The notes under the pieces were generated by a model. That model was given only the letters and a program-made list of their open reading frames with translations, searched no databases and had not been told where the DNA came from. Shown here one piece after another: positions 50,769 to 59,268 of a stretch of 64,000 bases of DNA; position 1 is the stretch's first letter, and every line of letters starts with the position of its first letter. Source of the stretch: SYFT01 sp964471115 (lineage in GTDB: Bacteria; Acidobacteriota; Vicinamibacteria; Vicinamibacterales; SCN-69-37). The position numbers and the translations under genes are program-made. Location: the NCBI GenBank assembly GCA_964471115.1, contig CAYYFE010000008.1, forward strand, positions 57,492 to 121,491, given 5' to 3'.

Positions 50769-52196
50769 TTACCGCCGATGGGCGGTCGTAGTTGCCGACG
50801 TGGCCTGACGCAGGTTGGCCACCGTCAGCGCCGTCGTATTCAGCGTCCGCCGGTTGTCGGCATCACATTCCGTGTCGGTGAGACTGCCGGTCTGGCAGGG
50901 CGACCGGGTGCCGGCGGCCACGCCCTGGGCCGAGCCGGGAAACAGCCAGAGGCGCGGGTCGCACAGGTAGCCGGTGGACGCGTCACACGCCGGGGACTGC
51001 CGCAGGTCCGGGTTGGACCAGCTGACCAGCCGGCGGCACGACACCCCCAGCGCGGCGCAGCGGTCGGCGTAGGCCATGACGGTCCGCCAGCGCTGGCCGG
51101 GGTTGGGGTTGACGTAGCCGTGGGCGTAGGTGAACGGCCGCGTGGACGAGTTCACATACCAGTCGTGATGCGCCCCCATGTTGTGGCCCAGCTCATGCGC
51201 GAACGTCAGCCCGGGACTGATACACGTGCTGTGCACCACCGAATACCCGGATGGCGCGAACGCCGTCGACACGGTGCTCATCACGTACGCGATGCCGCAG
51301 TAGTTGGGCGACGGCGGTTGCACGACGAGCATGACGAGGTCCGCGCGGTACTGATCACGAAGCGCCGCCACGCCCTCGAGTCCCTCGGCGAGACCTCCGC
51401 GCAACGTCGGCAGCATCACCGTGAAGTCGCTGATGTCCTGATACGGCACGAACTCCGTGTGCACGACACGAATGCGCTGCGTGATCCCGGCGTTGGCGTA
51501 CGACGTGTTGGTCTCGCTTTCGCCGAGCGCGATGAGCTGCCGCAGGCCGGCGTCACCGCCCCAGCGGTTGCGGGCCGACTGCGTGTAGACGACCAGCACG
51601 TCGATCACGTCAGCCGAGTCGGCCATCGGCGCGGCCGCCGCCGCGGCCACCGCCTCGGGCGTCAGATCGGGCACCAGCGGCTCGGCTTCGCGCGGCAACG
51701 CCGATTGATCGATCTCGACGATCTCGTGCGCCGTGGCCGCGGCGTCGCCCAGCCGGCTGCGCATGTCGGCATCCGGAGGCCGAATCGCAAACGTGCCGGC
51801 CGAGGTGTTGATGGAGCCGGTCAGGCGCCCATCGCCATACACCAGCGTCACGGTGCTGCGGACGTCACCGCGCACCCGGCCCACCCACGTGACGCCGGCG
51901 GGACTCGGGTCGAAGCGGTCGAACACGGCTTCCACGAAGACATCCGGAAACAGTTCAAGCGTCAGGTTCGGCTGGCGGGCGACACGGGCCTCGTCGCGCG
52001 GGGGCCGGGGCAAGGTCGCGGTGTTGACGGCCACCAGCCGCGATCGGACGAGGCCGGGCTCGGGCGCGACCGGCCCTTCAGGCGCGCGCACCTGCACGGC
52101 CAGTGGACTGACGACCGCAATCGCCCGTTCGGGCGCAGCCGCCAGCCACAGGAGCAGGGCCATCGCCGCCGTGATCCACACCGAGCGGTGCCGCAT
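50769..52196 (-). CDS. Secreted metzincin-type zinc metalloprotease (reprolysin-like M12)
   Basis: The protein is 475 residues from the ATG at 52196, which is 6 nt from a TATAGT -10. A signal peptide (VWITAAMALLLWLAAAPERAIA) is followed by an N-terminal beta domain, probably an inhibitory pro-region (about 40-180), and a catalytic domain starting near SADVIDVLVVYTQSARNRWGG. The zinc site is HELGHNMGAHHD near residue 340, with the downstream Met-turn region TVMAYADRC. Several cysteines follow, suggesting disulfides. It is divergent from the 52222 gene. Confidence 0.93.
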   Translation of the reverse strand: MRHRSVWITAAMALLLWLAAAPERAIAVVSPLAVQVRAPEGPVAPEPGLVRSRLVAVNTATLPRPPRDEARVARQPNLTLELFPDVFVEAVFDRFDPSPAGVTWVGRVRGDVRSTVTLVYGDGRLTGSINTSAGTFAIRPPDADMRSRLGDAAATAHEIVEIDQSALPREAEPLVPDLTPEAVAAAAAAPMADSADVIDVLVVYTQSARNRWGGDAGLRQLIALGESETNTSYANAGITQRIRVVHTEFVPYQDISDFTVMLPTLRGGLAEGLEGVAALRDQYRADLVMLVVQPPSPNYCGIAYVMSTVSTAFAPSGYSVVHSTCISPGLTFAHELGHNMGAHHDWYVNSSTRPFTYAHGYVNPNPGQRWRTVMAYADRCAALGVSCRRLVSWSNPDLRQSPACDASTGYLCDPRLWLFPGSAQGVAAGTRSPCQTGSLTDTECDADNRRTLNTTALTVANLRQATSATTTAHRR

Positions 52197-52202
52197 GCGG
52201 CT

Positions 52203-52210
52203 ACTATACG
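52203..52210. promoter_or_regulatory. Overlapping divergent -10 elements (ACTATACG)
   Basis: On the minus strand TATAGT (52208-52203) is 6 nt from the ATG at 52196. On the plus strand TATACG (52205-52210) is 11 nt from the ATG at 52222. The same 8 bp therefore serve both directions, although the plus-strand transcript would have a leader of about 5 nt. Confidence 0.55.
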
Positions 52211-52221
52211 CTTCCACGCGC

Positions 52222-53319
52222 ATGCCACCTCTTCGACGCCTCATTGCCGCCGCCCTGTCCGTTCTCGCCATCCCGGCGGTGGTCGCGGCCCAATCATCGT
52301 CGGCGTCGGCCAAAGCGTGGTCGCTCGAGTTCTACGGCGGCGCCAGCCTCGGTTCCACCACCGGAAGCGGCACACCCATCGCGGAGTTCCCCGTCGGCGA
52401 CACGTTCACGACGGCCAACGGCACGCCCAGCCGGTTCCAGTCGTCGTGGCGGTTTGGCGACGGGGCCGCGCTGTTCACGACGGTGGCCGGCCTGTTCAGC
52501 CAGATCACGGGCCGCGCGATGCCGATCGTCCTTCCGCTCGACGACGTGTTGCGCGCGCCGGGCGCGCGTCCGGGCACGGCGGCGCTGTTCGGCCTGCGCC
52601 TGGCCCGGCAGATCAACACCCGCTGGGCCGTGGAACTGTCCGTCGAACGGCATGCCACCGGTGTGTCGCTCGACGACCGGTGGCGCGACGCGGTCCGGCA
52701 GTCGGCCGACAGCTTCGACGCCGCGTTCACGGCGCTGTTCGAGACGGCGCCGGCCACCGGACTGACGGTGGTCTCGACCGTGGACCTGCCGGGGGACCGC
52801 GCCACGCACACACGAGTGCTGGCCGCCGTCACACGGACCTTGAGCCGCAAGGGCCGGCTGACGACCACCGCCTCGCTGGGCGGCGGCGTTGAGCTGACGG
52901 GCGGGTCCGCGCCCGAGGTCGTGCTGCTCGGCCGTTACGAACTGCTGCCGTTCAATCAGGGCCAGTTCACCCAGCGCGACGATGTCCGGATCGTCTTCAA
53001 CGAAGAGGGTCCGGCCGGCGTCGGCCTGGCCGGCTTGGGCGTCGTCTACGAGGTCGCCGCCGCCACCGCGCTTCGGCTGGATGTGCGCGTGCAGGCCACG
53101 CGCGATCGCGCCACGACGAAGGTGCGCACCGCGCCGGCGACCTCCGGCACGTCCACCCAAACGCTGACGACCGTGACGTCGCCCAGTCTGCAGTTCAGCG
53201 CGCAGACGACTCCACGGTCGACGCTGGACGCCTCACGGGGCACGACGTTGACGACGTTCACCGGATCGGGGCTGCAGACGCGCGCGCAGGTGACGCTGGG
53301 GCTCGTGTTGCGGTTTTGA
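52222..53319 (+). CDS. Secreted, probably outer-membrane beta-barrel protein of unknown function
   Basis: The protein is 365 residues with a signal peptide (RRLIAAALSVLAIPAVVAAQ). Alternating amphipathic strands (WSLEFYGGASLGSTTGSG, TTTASLGGGVELTG, AATALRLDVRVQATRD) and a C-terminus ending in LGLVLRF suggest a small barrel inserted in the outer membrane. A Ser/Thr-rich loop lies near the end (ATSGTSTQTLTTVTSPS). I do not recognise a family. Its last 62 bp overlap the convergent gene at 53258. Confidence 0.75.
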   Translation: MPPLRRLIAAALSVLAIPAVVAAQSSSASAKAWSLEFYGGASLGSTTGSGTPIAEFPVGDTFTTANGTPSRFQSSWRFGDGAALFTTVAGLFSQITGRAMPIVLPLDDVLRAPGARPGTAALFGLRLARQINTRWAVELSVERHATGVSLDDRWRDAVRQSADSFDAAFTALFETAPATGLTVVSTVDLPGDRATHTRVLAAVTRTLSRKGRLTTTASLGGGVELTGGSAPEVVLLGRYELLPFNQGQFTQRDDVRIVFNEEGPAGVGLAGLGVVYEVAAATALRLDVRVQATRDRATTKVRTAPATSGTSTQTLTTVTSPSLQFSAQTTPRSTLDASRGTTLTTFTGSGLQTRAQVTLGLVLRF

Positions 53320-54187
53320 GATGTGACGGCCGCACCTGCCCCGTCCCATCGTCAAACCACTCGCGCACCAGGGTCAGGACGCCGGAGGCGGAGTCGCCCG
53401 TGATGTGTTTCTTGCGGCGCGCCACGTAGTCCGCGTACAGCGCCTCGGCAGCCGTGCGCAGCGCGGCATCCGCGGTGTTCGGCGTGTGACCCTTGGGCAC
53501 GGCGTAGACGAACCGCCGCTCGCCGCGAAACGTCGGCAGCGACAGGAAGTCGCGCGGCACCAGCTCGCCCTTCCCCTCGCGCGCTTCCTGCTCGCGTTGC
53601 GTTTCGGACGCCTGCACGAAGAAGTCCACCGCGTACTCGGGATACCCGAAGAGATAGCCGTACCCGCGCAGCCGGGTCGCCGGCGCCGCGTACTCGACGG
53701 CCATCACCACTTCCATCGGATCCGCCGAGGGTGACAGGCCAAACGGCGCAAACAGCGCGGCCTGTCGCGTGAGCAACGCCTGCAGCGCCGGCCGGTGAAA
53801 GACCACGGCTTCCATGGCGCGCCGGCCCTCGTACACCTGCGCGAAGTGATGCAGACCGGCGGCCAGTTCACCGCCGCAGGTGAAGTGCGACAGGACGCGG
53901 CGTGAGGTCTCCACGACGCTCAGGTCTGGCGCGCCGACGGCAATCGACGCCGACACGAAGCCGCTGCTCATCGGCTTGAGTCCGCCGGCGATCGTGTAAA
54001 GCGCTTCGCCGTCCAGCGCGCGGAGCAATAGAGTCTCGGCCTCGGTCCGCAGGGCCGGTTCGAGCCGCTCGAACGGAAAACACTCGGCGGCCGGCCAGCG
54101 CGGCGTCTGTTCCGCGCCGGCCACCACCATCGTCGACGCCGCGGCCAGCACCGCCGCTGCCACGCGCATCACCTTCATCTGTTTCAT
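53258..54187 (-). CDS. Exported protein of unknown function
   Basis: The protein is 309 residues with a signal peptide (VMRVAAAVLAAASTMVVAGAEQ). It is mixed alpha/beta with two cysteines (AECFPFERLEP and HFTCGGELAAGLHH), an acidic helix (SETQREQEAREGKGEL) and a DALDG-like segment early on. No family is recognised. The ATG overlaps the stop of the phosphatase gene (ATGA), so both are probably translated from one mRNA. The C-terminal 20 codons overlap antisense with the convergent gene at 52222-53319, an unusually long overlap. Confidence 0.75.
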   Translation of the reverse strand: MKQMKVMRVAAAVLAAASTMVVAGAEQTPRWPAAECFPFERLEPALRTEAETLLLRALDGEALYTIAGGLKPMSSGFVSASIAVGAPDLSVVETSRRVLSHFTCGGELAAGLHHFAQVYEGRRAMEAVVFHRPALQALLTRQAALFAPFGLSPSADPMEVVMAVEYAAPATRLRGYGYLFGYPEYAVDFFVQASETQREQEAREGKGELVPRDFLSLPTFRGERRFVYAVPKGHTPNTADAALRTAAEALYADYVARRKKHITGDSASGVLTLVREWFDDGTGQVRPSHLKTATRAPASPARASAAPIR

Positions 54188-54864
54188 GCAGACACCCTAC
54201 CCGAAACCCTGACGACGGCGAGCAGTTCCGTGGGGTGCGAGATGACGATCTCGCCCGGCACGAGCTCGATTGCGCCGCGCGCCTGGCCGAAGCCCCACGC
54301 GGCGAGACACACACGCGCGCCCGCGTGCCGGGCCACGTCGACATCGGCGGCCGAGTCGCCCACCATGAAGGCGGCGTCGGGCGTCACGCCGGCGTCCGCG
54401 ATGATCGCGTTGAGTCCGGCCGGATCCGGCTTGCGGCCGTAGATGTCATCGCCGCCGATCACGCGCGTGAAGATGCGGGCCCAGCCGAATGTCTCCAGCA
54501 GCACGCGGGTTGGGGCGATGGGTTTGTTGGTCAGGACGGCCAGGGTCGCGCGGCCCTCCAGCGCGTCCAGCAGTTCGGGCACACCGTCGTACGGCCGTGT
54601 CGTGGCAGTGACCCGTCCCGCGTAGTGCCGGTGGAACGCCGCCAGCGCGTCATCCACGCTGGCGTCGAGCCGCGCCTCGCGCAGCGCGCGAGCCACCAGC
54701 GTCCGCGCGCCGTCACCCACCATGCGAATCACCACGTCGACCGGCAGCGGCGGCGCCGACCACTCCGCCAGCACGTCATTGACGCTGGCCGCCAGGTCCT
54801 CACGAGAGTCCACCAGCGTGCCATCCAGATCGAACACCACGAGCGGACGCATCGACGCGATCAT
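54184..54864 (-). CDS. HAD-family phosphatase, phosphoglycolate-phosphatase-like
   Basis: The protein is 226 residues. HAD motif I is VVFDLDGTLVDSREDLAASVN near residue 9, the cap domain contains PYDGVPELLDAL, motif II is AVLTNKP, motif III is GRKPDP and motif IV is MVGDSAADVDVARHAG. This combination is the Gph/phosphoglycolate phosphatase group, which removes 2-phosphoglycolate formed in DNA repair or oxygenation. Substrate cannot be fixed by sequence. The start may be ATG 54864 or, four codons later, ATG 54852. Confidence 0.92.
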   Translation of the reverse strand: MIASMRPLVVFDLDGTLVDSREDLAASVNDVLAEWSAPPLPVDVVIRMVGDGARTLVARALREARLDASVDDALAAFHRHYAGRVTATTRPYDGVPELLDALEGRATLAVLTNKPIAPTRVLLETFGWARIFTRVIGGDDIYGRKPDPAGLNAIIADAGVTPDAAFMVGDSAADVDVARHAGARVCLAAWGFGQARGAIELVPGEIVISHPTELLAVVRVSGRVSA

Positions 54865-54890
54865 ACCGGCGGAACGGCAGCCGTTTTGCT

Positions 54891-54897
54891 TACGATA
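54891..54897. promoter_or_regulatory. Overlapping divergent -10 elements (TACGATA)
   Basis: TACGAT (54891-54896) is 6 nt from the ATG at 54903 on the plus strand. TATCGT on the minus strand (54897-54892) points to the phosphatase gene, with a leader of about 20 nt. Confidence 0.5.
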
Positions 54898-54902
54898 GCC
54901 GT

Positions 54903-55793
54903 ATGCCTCGTCCCTGGCCCGCCATGGCCGGCCTGTTGTTCGCGCTGACGACGATGGCGGAGGGCGCGGCTCAGCAGGCGACCTTCCGCACCGCCACGCG
55001 CACGGTCCCGGTGTACGCGACCGTCACCGACGCCGCCGGCCGGCTGGTGCCCGACCTCCGCCCGCAGGACTTCGAGATCTTCGACAACGGCCGCCGGCGC
55101 GACGTGACGTTGTTCGACGCCGGTGCGCAGCCGGTGTCGGCGGCGGTCATGCTCGACGCATCGGGCTCCATGACGCTGCAGGTGGACCTGCTCCGCCAGG
55201 CGGCGGCCGAGTTCGTGCGCCGCCTGGGGCCCGCCGATCAGGCGCGGATCGGCAGTTTCAGCGGGCGCGATCGCATCCTGCTGCGGCCTGAGGCGTTGAC
55301 CGGCAACCGCGATCAGCTGATGGACGCCCTGCGCGGCGACCTGCAGTACGGCAACCCGACGGCGCTCTGGGATGCCGTGGATCGCGGCATGGACGCGCTG
55401 GCCGAGGCCGAGGGGCGCCGCGTGGTGGTGGTCTTCACCGACGGCGCCGACACCGACAGCCGTCACAACCGCGGCCAGGTGCTGACCCGCGCGCGCACCG
55501 GCGATGTCATGGTGTACGCCATCGGCCTGCGGGCCACGGCACGGGGTCGCGGCGTGACGGCGCCCGACCCGGGCCTCCAGCGCCTTGCGGAAGAAACCGG
55601 GGGAGGATACTTTGAGCTGCAACGCACCGATCAGCTTGACGTGACCTTCGCGCGGGTCGTGCAGGAGCTGCACAGTCAGTACCTGCTGGGATTTGCGCCT
55701 CCCGTGCTGGACGGAAGCGTGCATACACTTGAGGTGCGCCTCAACCGGCCGGGCCTGACCGCCCGCGCCAGAAAGAGTTACGTGGCCCGATGA
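54903..55793 (+). CDS. Exported VWFA-related acidobacterial-domain protein, first of a tandem pair
   Basis: The protein is 296 residues with a signal peptide (AGLLFALTTMAEGAAQQ). The chain has RTVPVYATVTDAAGRLVPDL, the MIDAS Asp-x-Ser-x-Ser in AAVMLDASGSMTLQ near residue 87, the second MIDAS Asp in VVFTDGADTD near 180, and a C-terminal ELHSQYLLGFAPP. This is the acidobacterial VWFA family. VWA domains bind partners through a metal ion; the role is unknown. The next gene is a close paralogue with an ATGA overlap. Confidence 0.94.
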   Translation: MPRPWPAMAGLLFALTTMAEGAAQQATFRTATRTVPVYATVTDAAGRLVPDLRPQDFEIFDNGRRRDVTLFDAGAQPVSAAVMLDASGSMTLQVDLLRQAAAEFVRRLGPADQARIGSFSGRDRILLRPEALTGNRDQLMDALRGDLQYGNPTALWDAVDRGMDALAEAEGRRVVVVFTDGADTDSRHNRGQVLTRARTGDVMVYAIGLRATARGRGVTAPDPGLQRLAEETGGGYFELQRTDQLDVTFARVVQELHSQYLLGFAPPVLDGSVHTLEVRLNRPGLTARARKSYVAR

Positions 55794-56677
55794 AGACCTC
55801 CGCACTCCTGTCGATGGCCGTGGCGCTGACGCTCACTGCGACCGGCGCCGCCCAGCAGCAGGCGCTGTTCAAGTCCGCCGTCCGCACGGTCCCCGTGTAC
55901 GCCACGGTCACCGACCGCGACGGCCGGCTCGTCCCAGACCTCGAACGCGGCGACTTCGAGATCTACGACAACAACCGCAAGCAGGAAGTCACGATCTTCG
56001 ACAACGAAATCGTGCCGTTTTCAGCCGTCCTCGCGCTCGACACCAGCGCGAGCATGACGATGAACATCGAGTTCGTGCAGGAAGCGGCCGTGCAGTTCGT
56101 CATCCGGATGCTGCCGGAGGATTCCGCGGCCATCAACTACTTCAACTCCAAAGTGCGGCTGAGCCCGGGCCTGTCGTCCGACCGCGACGGCCTGGTGCGC
56201 TACATCCGCAACGAGATGCAGTACGGCAACGAGACGCGTCTCTGGGATGCGGTGGACGCCTCGCTCGATCATCTGAAAGACGCCACGGGCCGGCGCGTCG
56301 TCGTGGCGCTCACCGACGGCGACGACTTCGGGTCACAACGCGGCAATGGCGAAGTGCTCGACCGCGCCCAGCGTGAAGACGTGATGATTTACGCGATCGG
56401 TATCGAGTCGCGGTTTCACAACGGCCTGCAGTGGACGGTCTCGCGTCCAGGCGGGTCGTTCCGGAAGATGGCCACGGACACCGGCGGCGCGTACTTCGAA
56501 CTGAAGCGAACGGCGGACCTCAACTCGACCTTCTCGCGCGTCGTGCAGGAGCTGCACAGCCAGTACCTGCTGGGCTTCACGCCGGCCGCCCTCGACGGCA
56601 AGGAACACAAACTGGAGGTCAAGGTCACCAAGCCGGGCCTCAACGTCCGCGCGAGGAAGGCGTATGTGGCCAAGTAG
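55790..56677 (+). CDS. Exported VWFA-related acidobacterial-domain protein, second of a tandem pair
   Basis: The protein is 295 residues with a signal peptide (SMAVALTLTATGAAQQQ). It matches the preceding protein along its whole length: RTVPVYATVTDRDGRLVPDL, MIDAS region ALDTSASMTMN, VALTDGDDFG and ELHSQYLLGFTPA, ending ARKAYVAK. MIDAS residue two is Ser in both. In this copy the MIDAS motif reads DTSAS rather than DASGS. The stop codon is also the start of a 7-8-bp tandem array. Duplication is presumed in situ. Confidence 0.94.
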   Translation: MKTSALLSMAVALTLTATGAAQQQALFKSAVRTVPVYATVTDRDGRLVPDLERGDFEIYDNNRKQEVTIFDNEIVPFSAVLALDTSASMTMNIEFVQEAAVQFVIRMLPEDSAAINYFNSKVRLSPGLSSDRDGLVRYIRNEMQYGNETRLWDAVDASLDHLKDATGRRVVVALTDGDDFGSQRGNGEVLDRAQREDVMIYAIGIESRFHNGLQWTVSRPGGSFRKMATDTGGAYFELKRTADLNSTFSRVVQELHSQYLLGFTPAALDGKEHKLEVKVTKPGLNVRARKAYVAK

Positions 56678-56717
56678 TGCGGAGTGCGGAGTGCGAGGTG
56701 CGGAGTGCGTAGCGCGG
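56676..56717. repeat. 7-bp tandem array, unit AGTGCGG
   Basis: Units AGTGCGG, AGTGCGG, AGTGCG, AGGTGCGG and AGTGCGTAGCGCGG follow one another from the last two bases of the stop codon of the VWFA gene. The 12-mer TGCGTAGCGCGG recurs at 56706-56717 and 56728-56739, the second copy being codons 1-4 of the next gene. The array provides the GGAGG-like ribosome site of that gene. Confidence 0.8.
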
Positions 56718-56726
56718 AGGCGTGGC

Positions 56727-57251
56727 ATGCGTAGCGCGGCACGGTTTGTGGGCCGCGGAATAGCGCTGGCGGTGCTGGTGCTGGCGGCCGGGTGTGGCGG
56801 GTCCGAGTCAGCCCAGGAGGCCGGCAGCCTGTTGTCCACCGAACGGCTGCGCGATCTGGTGCCGACCTTCGACGGCTGGTCGCGCGGCACCGTGAACACG
56901 CAGTCGCTGGGCACGCCGGCCACCGCGACGGCCGCCACGGCCACGTTCACCAGCGGTGACGCGCGACTCGAGTTCGAAATCAGCGACACGGGTGGCGACC
57001 CCAAGGCCACCGAATCCCTCGTCGGCATCGCCGGCACCGACATCAATCGCACCGTCGGCAACGGCTACTTCAAGGGCACCACGATCTCGGGCGCGCCGGC
57101 CGTGGAATCCTGGAACACGCAGGACCGCCTCGGTGAACTGACCCTGCTGGTCCGCAACCGCTACATCATCCACATCGCCGGCCACGGCCTGGCCGACGCC
57201 GCGCCGATGCGCGCGCTGGCCGAACGGGTCAATCTCGAATCGCTTCGATAG
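56727..57251 (+). CDS. Small lipoprotein of unknown function
   Basis: The protein is 174 residues from the ATG at 56727 (GGAGG 7 nt upstream). A lipoprotein signal ends in LVLAAGCGG. The mature part has TPATATAATATFTSGDARLEFEISDTGG, GYFKGTTISGAPAVESWN and ELTLLVRNRYIIHIAGHGL, a predicted alpha/beta sandwich. No family is recognised. It follows the VWFA pair by 49 bp and may be co-transcribed. Confidence 0.78.
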   Translation: MRSAARFVGRGIALAVLVLAAGCGGSESAQEAGSLLSTERLRDLVPTFDGWSRGTVNTQSLGTPATATAATATFTSGDARLEFEISDTGGDPKATESLVGIAGTDINRTVGNGYFKGTTISGAPAVESWNTQDRLGELTLLVRNRYIIHIAGHGLADAAPMRALAERVNLESLR

Positions 57252-57266
57252 CCGGGCGACGAACGC

Positions 57267-58277
57267 CTACAGCCGGAACCCTTCCGGCAATGGGTCACCG
57301 GCATCGACGATGAACGTGTGGTCGCCGGTGATCGAGGCCGACCCCGTCAATTCCGGGACGATGGCGGGCAGGTCGCCCACCGTCGTGCGTGACGCCACCG
57401 TCGCGCGGAAACACGTGCCGATGATGCTCTCGTGCACGAACGGCATGCCGTCGATGTACAGGCCCATCGCATCCAGCACCGCCAGCACCGCACAGGTGCC
57501 GGTGCCGCAGGGCGACCGGTCCACCTCGTGGTCGGCAAAGATCGTCACGTTGCGCAGGTGCGCGTCGGGCACGGTCGGCGGTCCGGTGAAAATCGTCCCG
57601 TACACGCCGGTCAGCCCGGGCTCGAGCGGATGCACGACCGGCAGGATCCGCTCGACTTCCCGGGCGATCAACATGCCCACCGTCCTGAGTTCCTGCAGAC
57701 GCTGCGGCACCACCGCCAGGCCGGCCGCTTCGGCATCCACCACGGCGTAAAACGCCCCGCCAAACGCCACGTCCACCCGCAACTGACGCGACCCGATGGT
57801 CACCGGCACCCCGGCCGCCAGCACGAACGACGGCACGTTGGTGAACGACACCTCCCGCACACGCCGCTGGCCCGCCGCCCCGGCGACGGTGGCGCGGGCG
57901 CGAATCTGCCCGGCAGGCGCGTCGAACACCAGGGTCGTCCGGCCGTCGGCATGGGTGACCAGATCACGTTCGAACGCGATGGTCGTCACCGCGATGATGC
58001 CGTGGCCGCACATGGTGCTGTAGCCCTCGTTGTGCATGAACAACACGCCCACGTCCGAGTCCGGCCGCTCCGGGACAGTCAGCAGGGCGCCGTACATGTC
58101 CGCGTGGCCGCGTGGTTCCTGCATCAGGATCCGTCGCAGGACGTCCTGATGCTCCCGCGCGTGGGCCCGCTTCTCGAGCATGGTCGCCCCCTCCGGCGCG
58201 GGCCAGCCCTCCACGATGAGGCGAAGGGGTTCGCCGGCCGTATGGGCATCAATCGTGCGTAAGATACGGGGCGACAT
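57267..58277 (-). CDS. Proline racemase / 4-hydroxyproline 2-epimerase family protein
   Basis: The protein is 336 residues from the ATG at 58277, which matches the family start (RTIDAHTAGEPLRLIVEGWP). Both catalytic cysteines are present: MCGHG near residue 90 and SPCGTGTC near 250. The presence of the second Cys, rather than Thr, points to a racemase or epimerase instead of trans-3-hydroxyproline dehydratase. Its start codon overlaps that of the divergent ornithine-cyclodeaminase-like gene in a single CATG. Confidence 0.9.
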   Translation of the reverse strand: MSPRILRTIDAHTAGEPLRLIVEGWPAPEGATMLEKRAHAREHQDVLRRILMQEPRGHADMYGALLTVPERPDSDVGVLFMHNEGYSTMCGHGIIAVTTIAFERDLVTHADGRTTLVFDAPAGQIRARATVAGAAGQRRVREVSFTNVPSFVLAAGVPVTIGSRQLRVDVAFGGAFYAVVDAEAAGLAVVPQRLQELRTVGMLIAREVERILPVVHPLEPGLTGVYGTIFTGPPTVPDAHLRNVTIFADHEVDRSPCGTGTCAVLAVLDAMGLYIDGMPFVHESIIGTCFRATVASRTTVGDLPAIVPELTGSASITGDHTFIVDAGDPLPEGFRL

Positions 58278-59268
58278 GCCCCTATTGTTAACGGAACACG
58301 ACATCCGCCGCGTGCTGCCGATGCCCGACCTGATCACCGCGATGGCGGGCGCGCTGGCCGACTACTCGGGCGGCCGCGTCCAGCAGCCGGTCCGCACGGT
58401 CCTCGAGGTCGGGCCGGCCAAGAACTACTACGGCGTGATGCCGGCGTCGGCGGTGGACGACGTCGGACGCGGCACCATCGGGGCCAAACTCGTCACGGTC
58501 TGCCACGCCAATCACACACGCGGCCTGCCCTCACACCTGGCGACCATCGTCCTGATGGACGCCGAAACGGGCGCGTTGACGGCGCTGCTTGACGGCCGGT
58601 ACATCACCGAGGCCCGGACGGCCGCGGTGTCGGCCGTGTCGGTGGATCGGCTCGCGCGATCGGATGCGCGGGTGCTGGCCATCATCGGCAGCGGCGTCCA
58701 GGCGCGCAGCCACCTTGAGGCCATCCGCCACGTGCGTCCGCTCGATGCCGTGCGCGTGTGGAGTCCCAGCGCCACGCACCGCGATCAGTTCGCGAAGGAG
58801 ATGACGGCCCAGTGCGCTCTGCCCGTCTGGAGCGCCGATGACGCCGCCTCCGCCGTGCGTGACGCGGACATCGTGGTGCTCGCCACGGCGTCGCCCACCC
58901 CTGTCGTCGCCGCGGCCGACATCGCGCCCGGCACCCACATCTGCGCCGTGGGCGCGTGCCGGCCGACCCAGCGCGAGATGCCGGGATCGCTGGTCGCCGC
59001 CGCGCGCCTGTTCGTCGACTCGCGTGAGGCCGCCACGGTGGAGGCGGGCGACATCGTGCTGGCGATGTCCGAGGGCCTGATCACCGAGCGGCATATCGCC
59101 GGTGAGATCGGCGAAGTGGTGCTCGGCCGCTGCGATGGACGCCGGCGGGTGGATGACATCACGCTGTTCAAGTCACTCGGCATGGCGGTGGAAGACGTGG
59201 TGGCCGCCAGACTGGCGTTTGAACGCGCCGAGGCGGCCGGCCTGGGCCAGCCGGTTGCGTTGCAGTGA
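58276..59268 (+). CDS. Ornithine cyclodeaminase/mu-crystallin family protein, probable pyrroline-2-carboxylate reductase or alanine dehydrogenase
   Basis: The protein is 330 residues from the ATG at 58276, matching the usual start (LLLTEHDIRRVLPMPDLI). The NAD-binding site is AIIGSGVQARSHLEAI near residue 135; AKLVTVCHANH is at 75 and DGRYITEARTAAVSAV near 113. Related proteins encoded beside proline racemase-like genes reduce pyrroline-2-carboxylate in hydroxyproline catabolism; this is the best inference. TAAGAT lies 10 nt upstream, giving a leader of 3-4 nt. Confidence 0.9.
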   Translation: MPLLLTEHDIRRVLPMPDLITAMAGALADYSGGRVQQPVRTVLEVGPAKNYYGVMPASAVDDVGRGTIGAKLVTVCHANHTRGLPSHLATIVLMDAETGALTALLDGRYITEARTAAVSAVSVDRLARSDARVLAIIGSGVQARSHLEAIRHVRPLDAVRVWSPSATHRDQFAKEMTAQCALPVWSADDAASAVRDADIVVLATASPTPVVAAADIAPGTHICAVGACRPTQREMPGSLVAAARLFVDSREAATVEAGDIVLAMSEGLITERHIAGEIGEVVLGRCDGRRRVDDITLFKSLGMAVEDVVAARLAFERAEAAGLGQPVALQ

